Positions 47,106-55,994 are shown, counted from the stretch's first letter. The stretch: 64,000 bases of DNA from an uncultured Ruminococcus sp. (GCA_900066355.1 FMEL01000009.1:84433-148432); one strand, 5' to 3'. A program made the numbers and translations. Notes: a model not told the origin generated them from the letters alone.

Positions 47106-48203
47106 ATGGATACAAACAATCAGGAATTTTATGAGGATGAGGAAGTGCAGGAAATTCCAGTCCGAAAGAAAAAGAAGAAAAAAGGACTGATCATCTTTCT
47201 GGTCATCCTTATTCTGGTTATCGCGGGCGGCGCCGGATATTACTTCTACGAGCGTCAGAAACCAATTGAAACTACAAAAGATTATCTCGAAAACATGCGC
47301 GCAATGAATTTTGACGGCATGAAGGCTCTTCTGCAGAGTAATGATATGTCCGCACTTGATGACGCTGACATCACAAGTAATGCCTACACCTCATTTTTCA
47401 AAAAAATCAACGAAAAAATGAGCTACAAGATCACAAAAACAAGCTTCCATATCCAGAACGGAACCGCTTCTGTAACTGCACATATCCGCTACATTGACGG
47501 TGCTAACATTTACAAAGAAACCATTACAGAGTTTTTGAAACAGATCGTTTCCACCGCATTTTCCGGATCAACACTTACCGAAGAAGAAACTGAGCAGAAA
47601 CTTGCAACCCTGCTCGAAGAGAAATCTTCTACTGTAGAAGACAAATTTACAGAAACTGACATTACTTACCCGGTAATTGAAGCTGACGGTCAGTGGAAAA
47701 TCGTTACCCTTGATGCCGATACTGTAAGAGTCATGTCTGCAAACTTTACCAACGTACAGGATGAGATTGACCAGTCCCTTGCAGATCTGAACAATCCTGA
47801 CGCAGCAGCCGAAAGTGCAGCTCCGAGCAGCACCACAAGCATAGATATGGAAAATGATCATTTCACACTGAAACTTACTCAGTTCCGTATCGCACAGGAA
47901 ATCGACGACAGCAACTGCCTGATGCTCTACTGTGATTACACCAACAACAGCAGTTCCACTTCAAGCGCACTTGTCGATGTACAGCTTTCTGCATCGCAGA
48001 ACGGAGAAAAGCTTTCTCCTGCAGTACCAAAAGAAGACGATCCGGCGATCAACAACTACATTGCAGAAGTTGAACCCGGCAATACCGTAACGATCTGTTA
48101 TGCATTTTCTCTGAATGATAAATCCGATGTCACGCTGGAAGCATCTGAAGCTTTTGCATTCGGAGACGGCAACGTCACTTCACAGACAATCAAACTACAG
48201 TAA
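47106..48203 (+). CDS. membrane-anchored protein with C-terminal DUF5067 domain
   Basis: 365 residues: an acidic N-terminus, a lysine run, one membrane segment at about 27-48 (GLIIFLVILILVIAGGAGYYF), a middle domain at about 55-215 resembling NTF2-like DUF4878/DUF5105 folds (ETTKDYLENMRAMNFDGM at its start), a Ser/Ala linker and a DUF5067-like beta domain from about 248 (HFTLKLTQFRIAQE). Extracellular; function unknown. AAGGAGG precedes the ATG and a strong terminator follows. Confidence 0.82.
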   Translation: MDTNNQEFYEDEEVQEIPVRKKKKKKGLIIFLVILILVIAGGAGYYFYERQKPIETTKDYLENMRAMNFDGMKALLQSNDMSALDDADITSNAYTSFFKKINEKMSYKITKTSFHIQNGTASVTAHIRYIDGANIYKETITEFLKQIVSTAFSGSTLTEEETEQKLATLLEEKSSTVEDKFTETDITYPVIEADGQWKIVTLDADTVRVMSANFTNVQDEIDQSLADLNNPDAAAESAAPSSTTSIDMENDHFTLKLTQFRIAQEIDDSNCLMLYCDYTNNSSSTSSALVDVQLSASQNGEKLSPAVPKEDDPAINNYIAEVEPGNTVTICYAFSLNDKSDVTLEASEAFAFGDGNVTSQTIKLQ

Positions 48204-48223
48204 AATAAGTTTTCAGCACAAAA

Positions 48224-48259
48224 ATTCGCAGCAGAAAAATCTGCTGCGAATATTTTTTT
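48224..48259 (+). terminator. terminator of the DUF5067 gene
   Basis: Perfect 12-bp arms ATTCGCAGCAGA/TCTGCTGCGAAT, AAAA loop, then ATTTTTTT. Confidence 0.93.
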
Positions 48260-48299
48260 GCAATTATGGAATACTAGCACTGTGAAAGGATGGTGACTT

Positions 48300-48515
48300 A
48301 TGGGAAATAAATTCTTACAGTATTTTTCACTTACAATTGCCATAATCGGTGCGATTAACTGGGGCCTGATCGGTTTTTTCAATCTGAACCTCGTTGCCCT
48401 TCTCTTTGGCAGTATGAGCTGGCTCTCCCGTATTATCTACGGTCTGGTCGGAATCTGCGGTCTGTATCTTCTGTCTTTTTACGGACTGATTGAGAAGGAC
48501 CGAACAACTTCCTGA
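48300..48515 (+). CDS. DUF378 family small membrane protein
   Basis: 71 residues, two membrane helices: FSLTIAIIGAINWGLIGFF and IIYGLVGICGLYLLSFYGLI, with the family signature GAINWGLIG. Function unknown. AAGGATGG lies upstream. Its stop codon abuts the stop of convergent deoD with no gap, so each terminator region must lie inside the other gene. Confidence 0.9.
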   Translation: MGNKFLQYFSLTIAIIGAINWGLIGFFNLNLVALLFGSMSWLSRIIYGLVGICGLYLLSFYGLIEKDRTTS

Positions 48516-49229
48516 TCAGCAGGACTCCAGAGCCACCTTCATCATATTTTCGAAGGATTCCTGTCTGGCCAGTGAAGAAAGCTCTTCATGTGTCACAAAG
48601 GAATCTGAAATTGTCAGAAGGCAGGCTGCATTTTTTCCAAGAAGCTTCGCATTGTGAAACAGTGCGAAGCTTTCCATTTCTACACACTCGCACTGATGTT
48701 TCCGATAAAGTTCCCGGAAATCGTCCATATTATCTTCTGCATAAAACACATCAGAGGAATGAACTCTCGCCGGTTTTAGCGGTATCTGCAAGCGTTCTGC
48801 TGTCTCAAGGATCTTTGCATTAAGTTCTTTCGACGGATACATTACATCATCCTGACATCCGTTCTGTACTTTTGCAAAGCTGGATTGGCTCCATGCACTG
48901 TCCGCAAGAACTACGTCATACACCGCCAGGTGGTCTGTATATGCGCCGGCCGATCCAATACGGATAATATTTTCCACATCATAAAATTTAAACAGTTCAT
49001 AAGAATAAATCCCCATGGACGGCATGCCCATGCCACTTGCCATTACAGTAAGTGTCTTACCTTTGTACGTTCCGGTATAACCATATACATTCCGGACTTT
49101 ATTTACAAGTTTTGCATTCTCCAGAAAGTGCTCGGCTACATACTTGGCACGAAGCGGATCACCCGGCATGATGACCGTTCCTGCGATTTCCTCTTTTTTT
49201 GCTTCAATGTGCGGGGTTGGTATCGGCAT
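48516..49229 (-). CDS. deoD: purine nucleoside phosphorylase, DeoD type
   Basis: 237 residues: PTPHIEAKKEEIAGTVIMPG at the start, MASGMGMPSMGIYSYEL, NIIRIGSAGAY and VEMESFALFHNAKLLGK, all of the hexameric PNP family. It cleaves purine (deoxy)nucleosides with phosphate. GGAGG lies upstream. It lies 29 bases after the terminator of the tRNA-Gly pair; no deo operon partner is adjacent. Confidence 0.97.
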   Translation of the reverse strand: MPIPTPHIEAKKEEIAGTVIMPGDPLRAKYVAEHFLENAKLVNKVRNVYGYTGTYKGKTLTVMASGMGMPSMGIYSYELFKFYDVENIIRIGSAGAYTDHLAVYDVVLADSAWSQSSFAKVQNGCQDDVMYPSKELNAKILETAERLQIPLKPARVHSSDVFYAEDNMDDFRELYRKHQCECVEMESFALFHNAKLLGKNAACLLTISDSFVTHEELSSLARQESFENMMKVALESC

Positions 49230-49257
49230 ATTTCATTCCTCCTTATTCTTATAATAG

Positions 49258-49287
49258 AAAAAAAGGACTCTGAAATCTCAGAGTCCT
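49258..49287 (-). terminator. terminator of the tRNA-Gly pair
   Basis: Minus-strand arms AGGACTCTGA/TCAGAGTCCT with a 4-base loop, followed by six T. Confidence 0.9.
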
Positions 49288-49291
49288 CAAG

Positions 49292-49364
49292 AGCGATAGA
49301 CGGGGCTCGAACCCGCGGTCTCGACCTTGGCAAGGTCGCGCGTTACCAACTACGCCACTATCGC
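49292..49364 (-). tRNA. tRNA-Gly (GCC)
   Basis: 73 bases, identical to 16086-16158. Anticodon GCC; no encoded CCA. Confidence 0.97.
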
Positions 49365-49369
49365 ATAAG

Positions 49370-49440
49370 AGCGGGTGATGGGAATCGAACCCACGTATCC
49401 AGCTTGGAAGGCTGGTGTTCTACCATTGAACTACACCCGC
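49370..49440 (-). tRNA. tRNA-Gly (TCC)
   Basis: Acceptor stem GCGGGTG/CATCCGC-like pairing (GCGGGTG with CACCCGC), anticodon loop CTTCCAA giving UCC, and a GGTTCGATTCC T arm. First gene of the pair. Confidence 0.97.
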
Positions 49441-49491
49441 ATATCGCTGTGCTTGCGATGCGTTTTTGTTTCGCTTGCTTCAACGATATTG

Positions 49492-49520
49492 AGTATATCT
49501 TATAACTCATGATTTGTCAA
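49492..49520 (-). promoter_or_regulatory. promoter of the tRNA-Gly pair
   Basis: Minus-strand TTGACA (49515-49520), 17-base spacer, TATACT (49492-49497). Confidence 0.8.
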
Positions 49521-49599
49521 CAGGTATTTTTAAATTTTTTTAATTTTTTTTATAATATATTTTTTCCTGTTATTTTGGGTAGTTTTGTCAACTTATGTT

Positions 49600-50532
49600 T
49601 TAGTCCTGCCAGTCCCACACATCGGCTTTTGATACAGCATTACGCGGCTTCTTAATTACAAGTTCCGGACTCTTGGCGCTGACCTTTGTATTCGCCGGAA
49701 TAGATTCTGTAATAAAGGTATTACCACCAATGATTGTATTCTCTCCAATCACAGTCTCACCGCCGAGTACAGATGAATTTGAATAAATCGTTACATTATC
49801 GCAGATTGTCGGATGACGTTTGACATTTGCAAGCTGCTGTCCCTGTCTGGTAGAAAGTGCTCCCAGAGTCACTCCCTGGTACAGCTTCACATTGCGGCCA
49901 ATTTCTGTAGTCTCACCGATTACCACACCGGTTCCATGGTCAATAAAGAAATAATCGCCGATCACAGCCCCGGGATTAATATCGATACCGGTCTTGCCAT
50001 GTGCATACTCTGTCATAATTCTAGGAATATGCGGAACATTCTCCACATAGAGAATATGTGCCAGACGGTATACATAGATTGCAAACACGCCCGGATAGGA
50101 AGAAATAATCTCTTCTTTGCTCTTTGCTGCCGGGTCTCCATCAAAACCAGCCTGCACATCTTTCAGAAGTCTCTCCTGCACTTCCGGGAGCTTTTCAAAA
50201 AATCCACCGCAGATACGATCTGCCTGCTCTGATGCCTCCTGCTGCTCCATTTCCTGATTTGCATACAGAAGTGCGATTTCAATCTGCTCTTTCAGTCTGT
50301 CGTAAAGATCATTTAGTCTGTAGCCTGTATAATATTCCGGAAACATGCCTGCCGCAGAATCTGACCAGAAATATCCCGGGAAGATTACAGCACGCAACTC
50401 CTTTACTACATCAATGATCACTGCTCTGCTCGGAAGACTTCTTCCGTTCTTCGGCATAAATAATTCTTCATTTTTATAATTTTCAGTCAATGCAGCTGTT
50501 GCTTTTAAGATCGCATCTTTTTTTCTGTCCAT
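49600..50532 (-). CDS. cysE: serine O-acetyltransferase (EpsC-like)
   Basis: 310 residues. A helical N-terminal domain (1-180) and a left-handed beta helix with hexapeptide repeats: [41 protein letters not shown] and [20 protein letters not shown]. This matches the longer Firmicutes serine acetyltransferase (EpsC) rather than the short E. coli CysE. It makes O-acetylserine for cysteine. No cysK is adjacent. It has its own promoter. Confidence 0.94.
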   Translation of the reverse strand: MDRKKDAILKATAALTENYKNEELFMPKNGRSLPSRAVIIDVVKELRAVIFPGYFWSDSAAGMFPEYYTGYRLNDLYDRLKEQIEIALLYANQEMEQQEASEQADRICGGFFEKLPEVQERLLKDVQAGFDGDPAAKSKEEIISSYPGVFAIYVYRLAHILYVENVPHIPRIMTEYAHGKTGIDINPGAVIGDYFFIDHGTGVVIGETTEIGRNVKLYQGVTLGALSTRQGQQLANVKRHPTICDNVTIYSNSSVLGGETVIGENTIIGGNTFITESIPANTKVSAKSPELVIKKPRNAVSKADVWDWQD

Positions 50533-50574
50533 AAGTCAACCTCTTTCCATTCAATTCAATGCTTTTATATTAAC

Positions 50575-50603
50575 ATATTATTATAGTATCCTTTTCACGT
50601 CAA
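50575..50603 (-). promoter_or_regulatory. promoter of cysE
   Basis: Minus-strand TTGACG (50598-50603), 17-base spacer, TAATAT (50575-50580); an alternative TATAAT lies 5 bases nearer the -35. Confidence 0.65.
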
Positions 50604-50635
50604 CAAAAAGAATTGTCCTTTCCGCATAAAAAAGA

Positions 50636-50664
50636 TTGACCTTTCCCCCATCACCTTATATAAT
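50636..50664 (+). promoter_or_regulatory. promoter of the tRNA-Ser/Trp unit
   Basis: TTGACC (50636-50641), 17-base spacer, TATAAT (50659-50664). Confidence 0.82.
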
Positions 50665-50691
50665 GGAACATGTTTGGTGGATATCAGACAT

Positions 50692-50779
50692 GGAGATGTA
50701 CCCAAGTGGCTGAAGGGTCCGCACTCGAAATGCGGTAGATCGGGCAACCGGTGCGAGGGTTCAAATCCCTCCATCTCCG
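50692..50779 (+). tRNA. tRNA-Ser (CGA)
   Basis: 88 bases with a long variable arm (class II), acceptor GGAGATG/CATCTCC, anticodon stem CCGCA/TGCGG around CTCGAAA (anticodon CGA), discriminator G. Confidence 0.96.
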
Positions 50780-50849
50780 CTTGACAACGACAGTGTTATT
50801 TGTTATAATTTTATTCGTTGCAGATGAAGTAATTACGCTTCGCTGATAC

Positions 50850-50920
50850 AGGGGATTGGTCAAATGGTATGATAGGGGTCTCCAAAACCTTTGGTGGGAG
50901 TTCGATTCTCTCATCCCCTG
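50850..50920 (+). tRNA. tRNA-Trp (CCA)
   Basis: 71 bases, acceptor AGGGGAT/ATCCCCT, anticodon loop with CCA between CT and AAA, T arm GTTCGATTC, discriminator G. It follows tRNA-Ser on the same strand. Confidence 0.96.
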
Positions 50921-50927
50921 CTCATTA

Positions 50928-50974
50928 AGAGCCTGAAAGCCTTATAAATCAAGGTGTTCAGGCTCTTTTGTTTT
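50928..50974 (+). terminator. terminator of the tRNA-Ser/Trp unit
   Basis: Arms AAGAGCCTGAA and TTCAGGCTCTT followed by TTGTTTT. Confidence 0.88.
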
Positions 50975-51040
50975 GCCCGAATAGGGGCAGGGTACCACTC
51001 AGGGCACCAAATCCTCCTATTCTGACAGCATATTTTAATA

Positions 51041-51634
51041 CTACATTCTCATAAAACCGGACATCATACATCCGCCGGCCGCACCTGCATCCATCACCTG
51101 CTGCAGACGCTCCATATTGATACCACCGATCGCATATACCGGCACCGGACAGGCTTTGCAGATTTCCCGAACAAATTCCAGTCCTTTTCCCTTCAGTCCT
51201 TTTTTGCATTCCGTTTCAAAGATCGTTCCGAGGATAATCTGCGTGGCTCCGTTTTTTACAGCAGTCTTCATATCCTCCATACTGTGACAGGAAACACTGA
51301 TTTCCTGAAAATCTTTTCTGAGATTTCTTCGTTCCTCTTCTTTCATTGACTTAAGTACGGGAATGGACAGATGAATCCGTCCGCAGTCCAGACTTTTTGC
51401 TATAGAAATTCTGGAGTGCAGGAAACTATTTACGTCTTCTTCTCTGCACATGTCCAGAACTTTTTCTGCAAGCATTTTATATTCCTCATCCGGCAGATCT
51501 TTTTCCCTTAAAATCACTGCATGCGGATGCAGGCAGATCACTTTTTGCATCTGCTCAAAAAAATCCCCCTGCACCAGTGCACGATTCGAAATTACTATGG
51601 TATGTTCATATTTTTTATACATAGATGTAATCAT
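51041..51634 (-). CDS. thiE: thiamine phosphate synthase (ThiE/TenI fold)
   Basis: 197 residues. Barrel strands TIVISNRALV, HAVILREKDLP, RIHLSIPV, VSCHSMEDMKTAVKNGATQIILGTIFETECKKG and VYAIGGINMERLQQVMDAGAAGGCMMSGF. The phosphate-binding glycines fit the family; part of the pyrophosphate motif is loose, so a TenI-like role is possible. The ATG lies inside the end of thiH (20-base overlap) with no clear ribosome-binding site, so translation is probably coupled; an inner ATG at 51622 is an alternative. Confidence 0.82.
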   Translation of the reverse strand: MITSMYKKYEHTIVISNRALVQGDFFEQMQKVICLHPHAVILREKDLPDEEYKMLAEKVLDMCREEDVNSFLHSRISIAKSLDCGRIHLSIPVLKSMKEEERRNLRKDFQEISVSCHSMEDMKTAVKNGATQIILGTIFETECKKGLKGKGLEFVREICKACPVPVYAIGGINMERLQQVMDAGAAGGCMMSGFMRM

Positions 51635-52874
51635 TCAGAACCGGCTGTAAACCGCCCTGCTCCATATCTTCATACATTTTTCCGAAGGAACGGTCATCGT
51701 TAATTTCAAACTGCTCGTCTCCGACATTATCGTCTTTTTTGCCTTCATATTTTTCTTCATGATCTCCAATTCCGGTAGAAACGCCTGCCGACACCTTCGT
51801 TGCACAGATTTTTGCGATTCCGTTTCGAAATGTGGCACTTTCACGGCTTGATACTGTAATTCCCGCAAACGGAAGAAATATACGATATGCACACAATACC
51901 TGACAGAGTTCTTTTTCTCCCACATCACGCGGATTGATTCTGTCGTTGTTGACAATCGGACGTAGACGCGGACAGCTCAAAGAAAGCTCTGCATGTGGAT
52001 ATTTGCGGTTAATGTAGTAAACATGCAGCGCTGTAGCCAGTGCATCTTTCCGGAAATCATCCAATCCCAGAAGTGCAGAAAATCCGGCTCCTCTCATGCC
52101 TCCCATCAGTGCACGTTCCTGTGCATCAAAACGGTATGGCCAGACACGTTTATGTCCCATAAGATGAAGTGTCTCATATTTGTCTGTATTATAAGTTTCC
52201 TGAAAAACCGTGACGTAATCCACACCACATTCATGCAGATATTGATATTCGTCTACATTCACAGGATAAATCTCAATTCCGATATTTTTGAAATATTTTC
52301 TTGCAATCTTTACAGCTTCACCGATATATTTCACATCAGAATATGCGCGGCTCTCTCCTGTCAGTATCAGGATCTCTTCCATACCGGTCTTTGCAATGAC
52401 CTGCATCTCATGTTCAATTTCTTCAAACGTCAGCTTTTTACGCCTGATATTATTGTAGCAATTAAATCCACAGTAAATGCAGTAATTCTGGCAGTAATTC
52501 GCAATATATAACGGAGTAAAAATATAGACCGTATTTCCGAAATGATTCTTTGTAAGTTCCTCTGCTTTTCTTGCCATCTGTTCAAGATACGGTGCCGCTG
52601 CCGGGGACAAAAGTGCTTTAAAATCTTCTATCGAACAGGATTCATGGGAAAGCGCCCGTTCCACATCACCTGCGGTATAAGCGTCATAATCATACTCATC
52701 CATTGCCCGAAGTACTTTATCTTTTATATCAGATTGAATAACCTGCATTCCTTCCATATATTCCATATGATTTGTACGGAAAGACGGATCCTGCTCAAGT
52801 CTGTGTTTTCTCTCCAGCGCTGTCGGTGGAAGTTTGTCACTGTCTATAAAATATACCTGATTTTCTTCATTCAT
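51615..52874 (-). CDS. thiH: 2-iminoacetate synthase ThiH
   Basis: 419 residues, radical SAM with the CxxxCxxC motif CQNYCIYC followed by GFNCYN. Other family blocks include EEILILTGESRAYSDVKYIGEAV, FQETYNTDKYETLHLMGHK and LSCPRLRPI. It cleaves tyrosine to give dehydroglycine for the thiazole ring. The C-terminal region holds SSRESATFRNG and then a Lys/Asp-rich stretch before DRSFGKMYEDMEQGGLQPVL. The stop overlaps the thiE start. Confidence 0.96.
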   Translation of the reverse strand: MNEENQVYFIDSDKLPPTALERKHRLEQDPSFRTNHMEYMEGMQVIQSDIKDKVLRAMDEYDYDAYTAGDVERALSHESCSIEDFKALLSPAAAPYLEQMARKAEELTKNHFGNTVYIFTPLYIANYCQNYCIYCGFNCYNNIRRKKLTFEEIEHEMQVIAKTGMEEILILTGESRAYSDVKYIGEAVKIARKYFKNIGIEIYPVNVDEYQYLHECGVDYVTVFQETYNTDKYETLHLMGHKRVWPYRFDAQERALMGGMRGAGFSALLGLDDFRKDALATALHVYYINRKYPHAELSLSCPRLRPIVNNDRINPRDVGEKELCQVLCAYRIFLPFAGITVSSRESATFRNGIAKICATKVSAGVSTGIGDHEEKYEGKKDDNVGDEQFEINDDRSFGKMYEDMEQGGLQPVLNDYIYV

Positions 52875-52889
52875 GATTCCGCTTCCTCC

Positions 52890-53654
52890 TTAGCGCAAAA
52901 ATCCTGTCAGCGGATCGGATGCGCTTCCACCTCTGGCAAGAACTCGTCCCATTCCGGTAAGATAAGCTTTTCTTCCGGCCTCAATCGCCAGTTTAAATGC
53001 AGATGCCATTTCCGGCACATTTCCCGCTGTTGCAATCGCGGTGTTGGCCATGATCGCTGCCGCACCCATTTCCATTGCTTCACATGCCTGAGATGGTTTT
53101 CCGATTCCCGCATCTACAATAACCGGCAGATCAATCTCATCAATCAGTATCTGGATCATAGCTTTTGTTGCAAGACCTTTGTTGCTGCCAATTGGGGCTG
53201 CCAGCGGCATAACCGCAGCTGCACCTGCATTCTGAAGGTCTCTTGCCACATTCAGATCCGGATTCATATAAGGCAAAACAACAAATCCTTCCTTAGCCAG
53301 AATCTCCGTTGCCTTGACCGTTTCATAGTTATCTGGGAAAAGATACTTCGCATCACGCATAACTTCAATTTTTACAAAATTTCCGCATCCCATTGCCCTG
53401 CTCAGTCTCGCGATACGGACCGCCTCTTCTGCTGTTCTCGCTCCTGATGTATTTGGCAGCAGCGTCACTCCTTTTGGAATAAAATCAAGAATATTTTCAC
53501 TCTCCTGCGTATTTGCACGACGAAGTGCAAGCGTAATGATCTCCGCACCACCCTGTTCAACTGCAGCTTTGATCAGATTCAGATTATATTTTCCTGATCC
53601 AAGAATAAAACGACTTTTAAATTCTTTTCCGCCTAATACTAATTTATCTTCCAT
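52890..53654 (-). CDS. thiG: thiazole synthase ThiG
   Basis: 254 residues, TIM barrel: [23 protein letters not shown], the Schiff-base lysine in [23 protein letters not shown] and [31 protein letters not shown]. It condenses deoxyxylulose phosphate, dehydroglycine and ThiS-thiocarboxylate sulfur. thiS lies 48 bases upstream. Confidence 0.97.
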   Translation of the reverse strand: MEDKLVLGGKEFKSRFILGSGKYNLNLIKAAVEQGGAEIITLALRRANTQESENILDFIPKGVTLLPNTSGARTAEEAVRIARLSRAMGCGNFVKIEVMRDAKYLFPDNYETVKATEILAKEGFVVLPYMNPDLNVARDLQNAGAAAVMPLAAPIGSNKGLATKAMIQILIDEIDLPVIVDAGIGKPSQACEAMEMGAAAIMANTAIATAGNVPEMASAFKLAIEAGRKAYLTGMGRVLARGGSASDPLTGFLR

Positions 53655-53702
53655 CTTCTGTTCTCTCTTTCTGTTTATTTTGCCTAGTTCATTGCAGGAT
53701 TT

Positions 53703-53897
53703 TCAGCCTCCTCCGACAAAACGAAGGACTTCTATTTCATCATTATCCTGAATCGTCACATTGCCGAGATTTTCTCTTGGGATAATCTCAAAATTGCGTT
53801 CTACGACTACCCATTCTGATTTATATCCCGCTTCATTCAGATATTCCAGAAGATTTTTTCCTGCAATGTCTTTATCCTCACCATTGATTTTTACCAT
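53703..53897 (-). CDS. thiS: sulfur carrier protein ThiS
   Basis: 64 residues, ubiquitin-like, ending in EVLRFVGGG; the terminal Gly-Gly is thiocarboxylated. MVKINGEDKDIAGKNLLEYL at the start is typical. AAAGGAG lies 8 bases before the ATG. No thiF is in the operon, so the adenylating enzyme must be elsewhere. Confidence 0.94.
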   Translation of the reverse strand: MVKINGEDKDIAGKNLLEYLNEAGYKSEWVVVERNFEIIPRENLGNVTIQDNDEIEVLRFVGGG

Positions 53898-53927
53898 CTA
53901 TACGCTCCTTTCACTTTCTTATATACG

Positions 53928-53970
53928 CAAAAAGGCACCGGACAACACACTTATGGTGTTGTCCGGCGCC
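53928..53970 (-). terminator. terminator in the thi leader
   Basis: Minus-strand arms GGCGCCGGACAACAC and GTGTTGTCCGGTGCC (one G-T pair) followed by five T. It lies between the thi promoter and thiS, as in an attenuator or riboswitch. Confidence 0.88.
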
Positions 53971-54037
53971 TGAAATATCCTGTGAAAAGTGGTGCCCCCA
54001 GTTCACACTCAACCCATTCATCCGGGCTGCATATATG
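53934..54037 (-). ncRNA. candidate regulatory leader RNA of thiSGHE
   Basis: About 100 bases from the predicted start to the terminator. The minus strand holds a stem TGTGAA/TTCACA, a G-run (CTGGGGGCACC) whose GGCACC is complementary to GGTGCC of the terminator's right arm, and a GCCCGG block. The TPP aptamer signatures (CTGAGA, ACCTGATCTGGATAATGCC) are absent, as are T-box elements. An attenuator is likely from its layout; the signal sensed is unknown. Confidence 0.6.
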
Positions 54038-54043
54038 CAAAAT

Positions 54044-54072
54044 ATTATACAAAACTCAGGAAGACTTTGCAA
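54044..54072 (-). promoter_or_regulatory. promoter of the thi operon
   Basis: Minus-strand TTGCAA (54067-54072), 17-base spacer, TATAAT (54044-54049). Confidence 0.78.
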
Positions 54073-54133
54073 GTGTTATTCTGAAAGATTTACAAAAGAT
54101 TTTACATTATTCTCTTTACATATTTTATCCCCT

Positions 54134-55312
54134 TCATTGTTTATTCAGTAATTTCTTATATGACCAATCAATAGCAAATGCCCCCAGCGGTGCAGTAAAT
54201 ACTATTGCAAGAACCGCCACAGTAAGTACGGTATCTCCACAGGCCAACCCCAATGCAAGCGGGATTCCTCCAATTGCAGCCTGAACAGTTGCTTTTGGTG
54301 TATAGGCCATCATAGCAAACAATCGCTCTTTTCTTTTAAGACTTGTTCCCAGCAGACATACAAATACACCAAACATTCGAAATATCAATGCTCCAATAAT
54401 AACAACGAAAGCTTTGGCTCCGATTTTTCCAAGGTATTCAATATTTACAGTTGCTCCTACAAGCACAAACAGAAAAACTTCTGCCGCCACCCATAACTTC
54501 CCATATTTTACAGAGAGTCTTTTAGCAACAGCTTCTCTCTTTTTCTGTAATCCTATTCCGATAAACATAACCGCAATCAATGATGAAAATGTAATTGCTG
54601 TTGTCAGTTTATCCTCAATTACTACAAGCAAAAATGAAATGCTCAAAATGATAAGCACTTTTGATGTATCCCGTATATGTACTTTCTTAAAGAAATATGC
54701 CAGTAACACGCCCAGGAACAATCCTATTGCAATTCCGAAAAATATGGAAACCGGAATATTTACAAACTTAAGTATAGAAGCGCCTTCCCCCTGCATCATT
54801 CCGACAAATGTGGAAAACAGAACTATGACATACACATCGTCAACGGATGCGCCTGCCAGGATCAATTGTGGAATTCCTTCTTTTACTCCATAGCTCTCAT
54901 CCATAAGCTTCACCATTCTGGGAACAACAACAGCCGGTGAAACTGCTGCAAGTACTGCGCCCATAACAGCCGACTCTAATACGCTTAATCCCATTAGTTT
55001 GGGTGCCAGCAGAATCATACCCAGCAATTCAAAAGATGCCGGTACAAAACACATAAGAACTGCAGGTCTTCCAATCTTTTTAAGTCCAGATAAATCCAGC
55101 CCGAGACCTGCTCTTGTAAGAATGATGATCAATGCTATTTTACGAAGTTCTGCAGATATTCCAAGAATACTGCCATCCAGCAGATTAAGCCCATATGGTC
55201 CCAGAATAATTCCGGTGATTAACATTCCAAGTAAAGCCGGTAACTTCATTTTCCGGCATATCCATCCCATGAACATTCCCAAAATTAGAATCAGTGAAAT
55301 ACTTAATAACAT
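54134..55312 (-). CDS. cation:proton antiporter (CPA family)
   Basis: 392 residues with about 12 membrane helices, e.g. LLSISLILILGMFMGWI, LLGMLITGIILGPYGLNLL and ALIIILTRAGLGLDLSGL. The conserved ESAVMGAVLAAVSPAVVVPRMV region supplies the family's unwound helices, and GASVDDVYVIVLFSTFV the acidic pair of the ion site. It exchanges Na+ or K+ for H+. There are no C-terminal TrkA domains. GGAGGAG lies 5 bases before the ATG. Confidence 0.9.
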   Translation of the reverse strand: MLLSISLILILGMFMGWICRKMKLPALLGMLITGIILGPYGLNLLDGSILGISAELRKIALIIILTRAGLGLDLSGLKKIGRPAVLMCFVPASFELLGMILLAPKLMGLSVLESAVMGAVLAAVSPAVVVPRMVKLMDESYGVKEGIPQLILAGASVDDVYVIVLFSTFVGMMQGEGASILKFVNIPVSIFFGIAIGLFLGVLLAYFFKKVHIRDTSKVLIILSISFLLVVIEDKLTTAITFSSLIAVMFIGIGLQKKREAVAKRLSVKYGKLWVAAEVFLFVLVGATVNIEYLGKIGAKAFVVIIGALIFRMFGVFVCLLGTSLKRKERLFAMMAYTPKATVQAAIGGIPLALGLACGDTVLTVAVLAIVFTAPLGAFAIDWSYKKLLNKQ

Positions 55313-55336
55313 GAATCTCCTCCTTTATAATTTTAT

Positions 55337-55957
55337 TCAGATTCCATATTTTTTGAGATCCACTTTGCCATTGACCACTTCTACACCGTCTGCTTCCAGA
55401 AGTTTTGTCTGTGCGCCGCCTCCTCCGAATGCAAAGGCTCCGGCAAGTTCTCCCTTCGAATTGACTACCCGGAAACACGGTATATGCTCTGGATCCGGAT
55501 TTTTGTGCAGGGCATTTCCGACTGCCCGTGACATTTTGGGATTCCCTGCCATTTCTGCAACTTTCCCATATGTCGCAACATGGCCTTTTGGGATTCGTTT
55601 TACCGCCTCATAGATTCGCTTCGTCGGACTGTCTGTGATCAGATCATAACTTTCGGCAATCATTCTCTTGATGTCTTTATCCGGTATGCTTCCATCCAGT
55701 ATAATCGTATTCCAGTGTTCTTTATTCTGGTGGTATCCCGCTGTCACAGACTCATATGCTGCTCGCCAGAAATCACGCCATTCCGGATCAGCTTTTACAT
55801 TCAGATTAATATATCCGTTTCGTTCATAAATCCAGAGGAAAGCCTTTTTGCTTCCTTTTACCCTTATCAGCTGCCAGTTCGGATCATGGAACGGTTTTTC
55901 TTCGTATACATTTTTAAATGACAGGCCAAATTTTAATGCTTCTTCACGTGTTTTCAT
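55337..55957 (-). CDS. YjbR/MmcQ domain fused to MGMT-type DNA alkyltransferase domain
   Basis: About 206 residues. The first 110 form a YjbR (MmcQ, double-wing) domain: EALKFGLSFKNVYEEKPFHDPNW, KAFLWIYERNGYINLNVKADPEW and HWNTIILDGSIPD. The last 85 are a methylated-DNA-protein-cysteine methyltransferase DNA-binding domain: RIPKGHVATYGKVAEMAG, SRAVGNALHKNPDPEHIPCFRVV and GAFAFGG. The active cysteine is present, but the following histidine of PCHR is Phe. The ATG at 55957 fits the ribosome-binding site AAGGAAG; a GTG two codons earlier is possible. Confidence 0.88.
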   Translation of the reverse strand: MKTREEALKFGLSFKNVYEEKPFHDPNWQLIRVKGSKKAFLWIYERNGYINLNVKADPEWRDFWRAAYESVTAGYHQNKEHWNTIILDGSIPDKDIKRMIAESYDLITDSPTKRIYEAVKRIPKGHVATYGKVAEMAGNPKMSRAVGNALHKNPDPEHIPCFRVVNSKGELAGAFAFGGGGAQTKLLEADGVEVVNGKVDLKKYGI

Positions 55958-55994
55958 ATGCACAACACTTCCTTATTTCAGCAATTTTTATAGC

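Noticed and set aside
50958..51209. 83-residue minus-strand frame upstream of the tRNA terminator
   Set aside because: Overlaps thiE out of frame and lacks start signals.
53934..54037. TPP riboswitch upstream of thiS
   Set aside because: Expected by gene context, but the conserved CTGAGA and ACCTGATCTGG blocks are absent on the transcribed strand.
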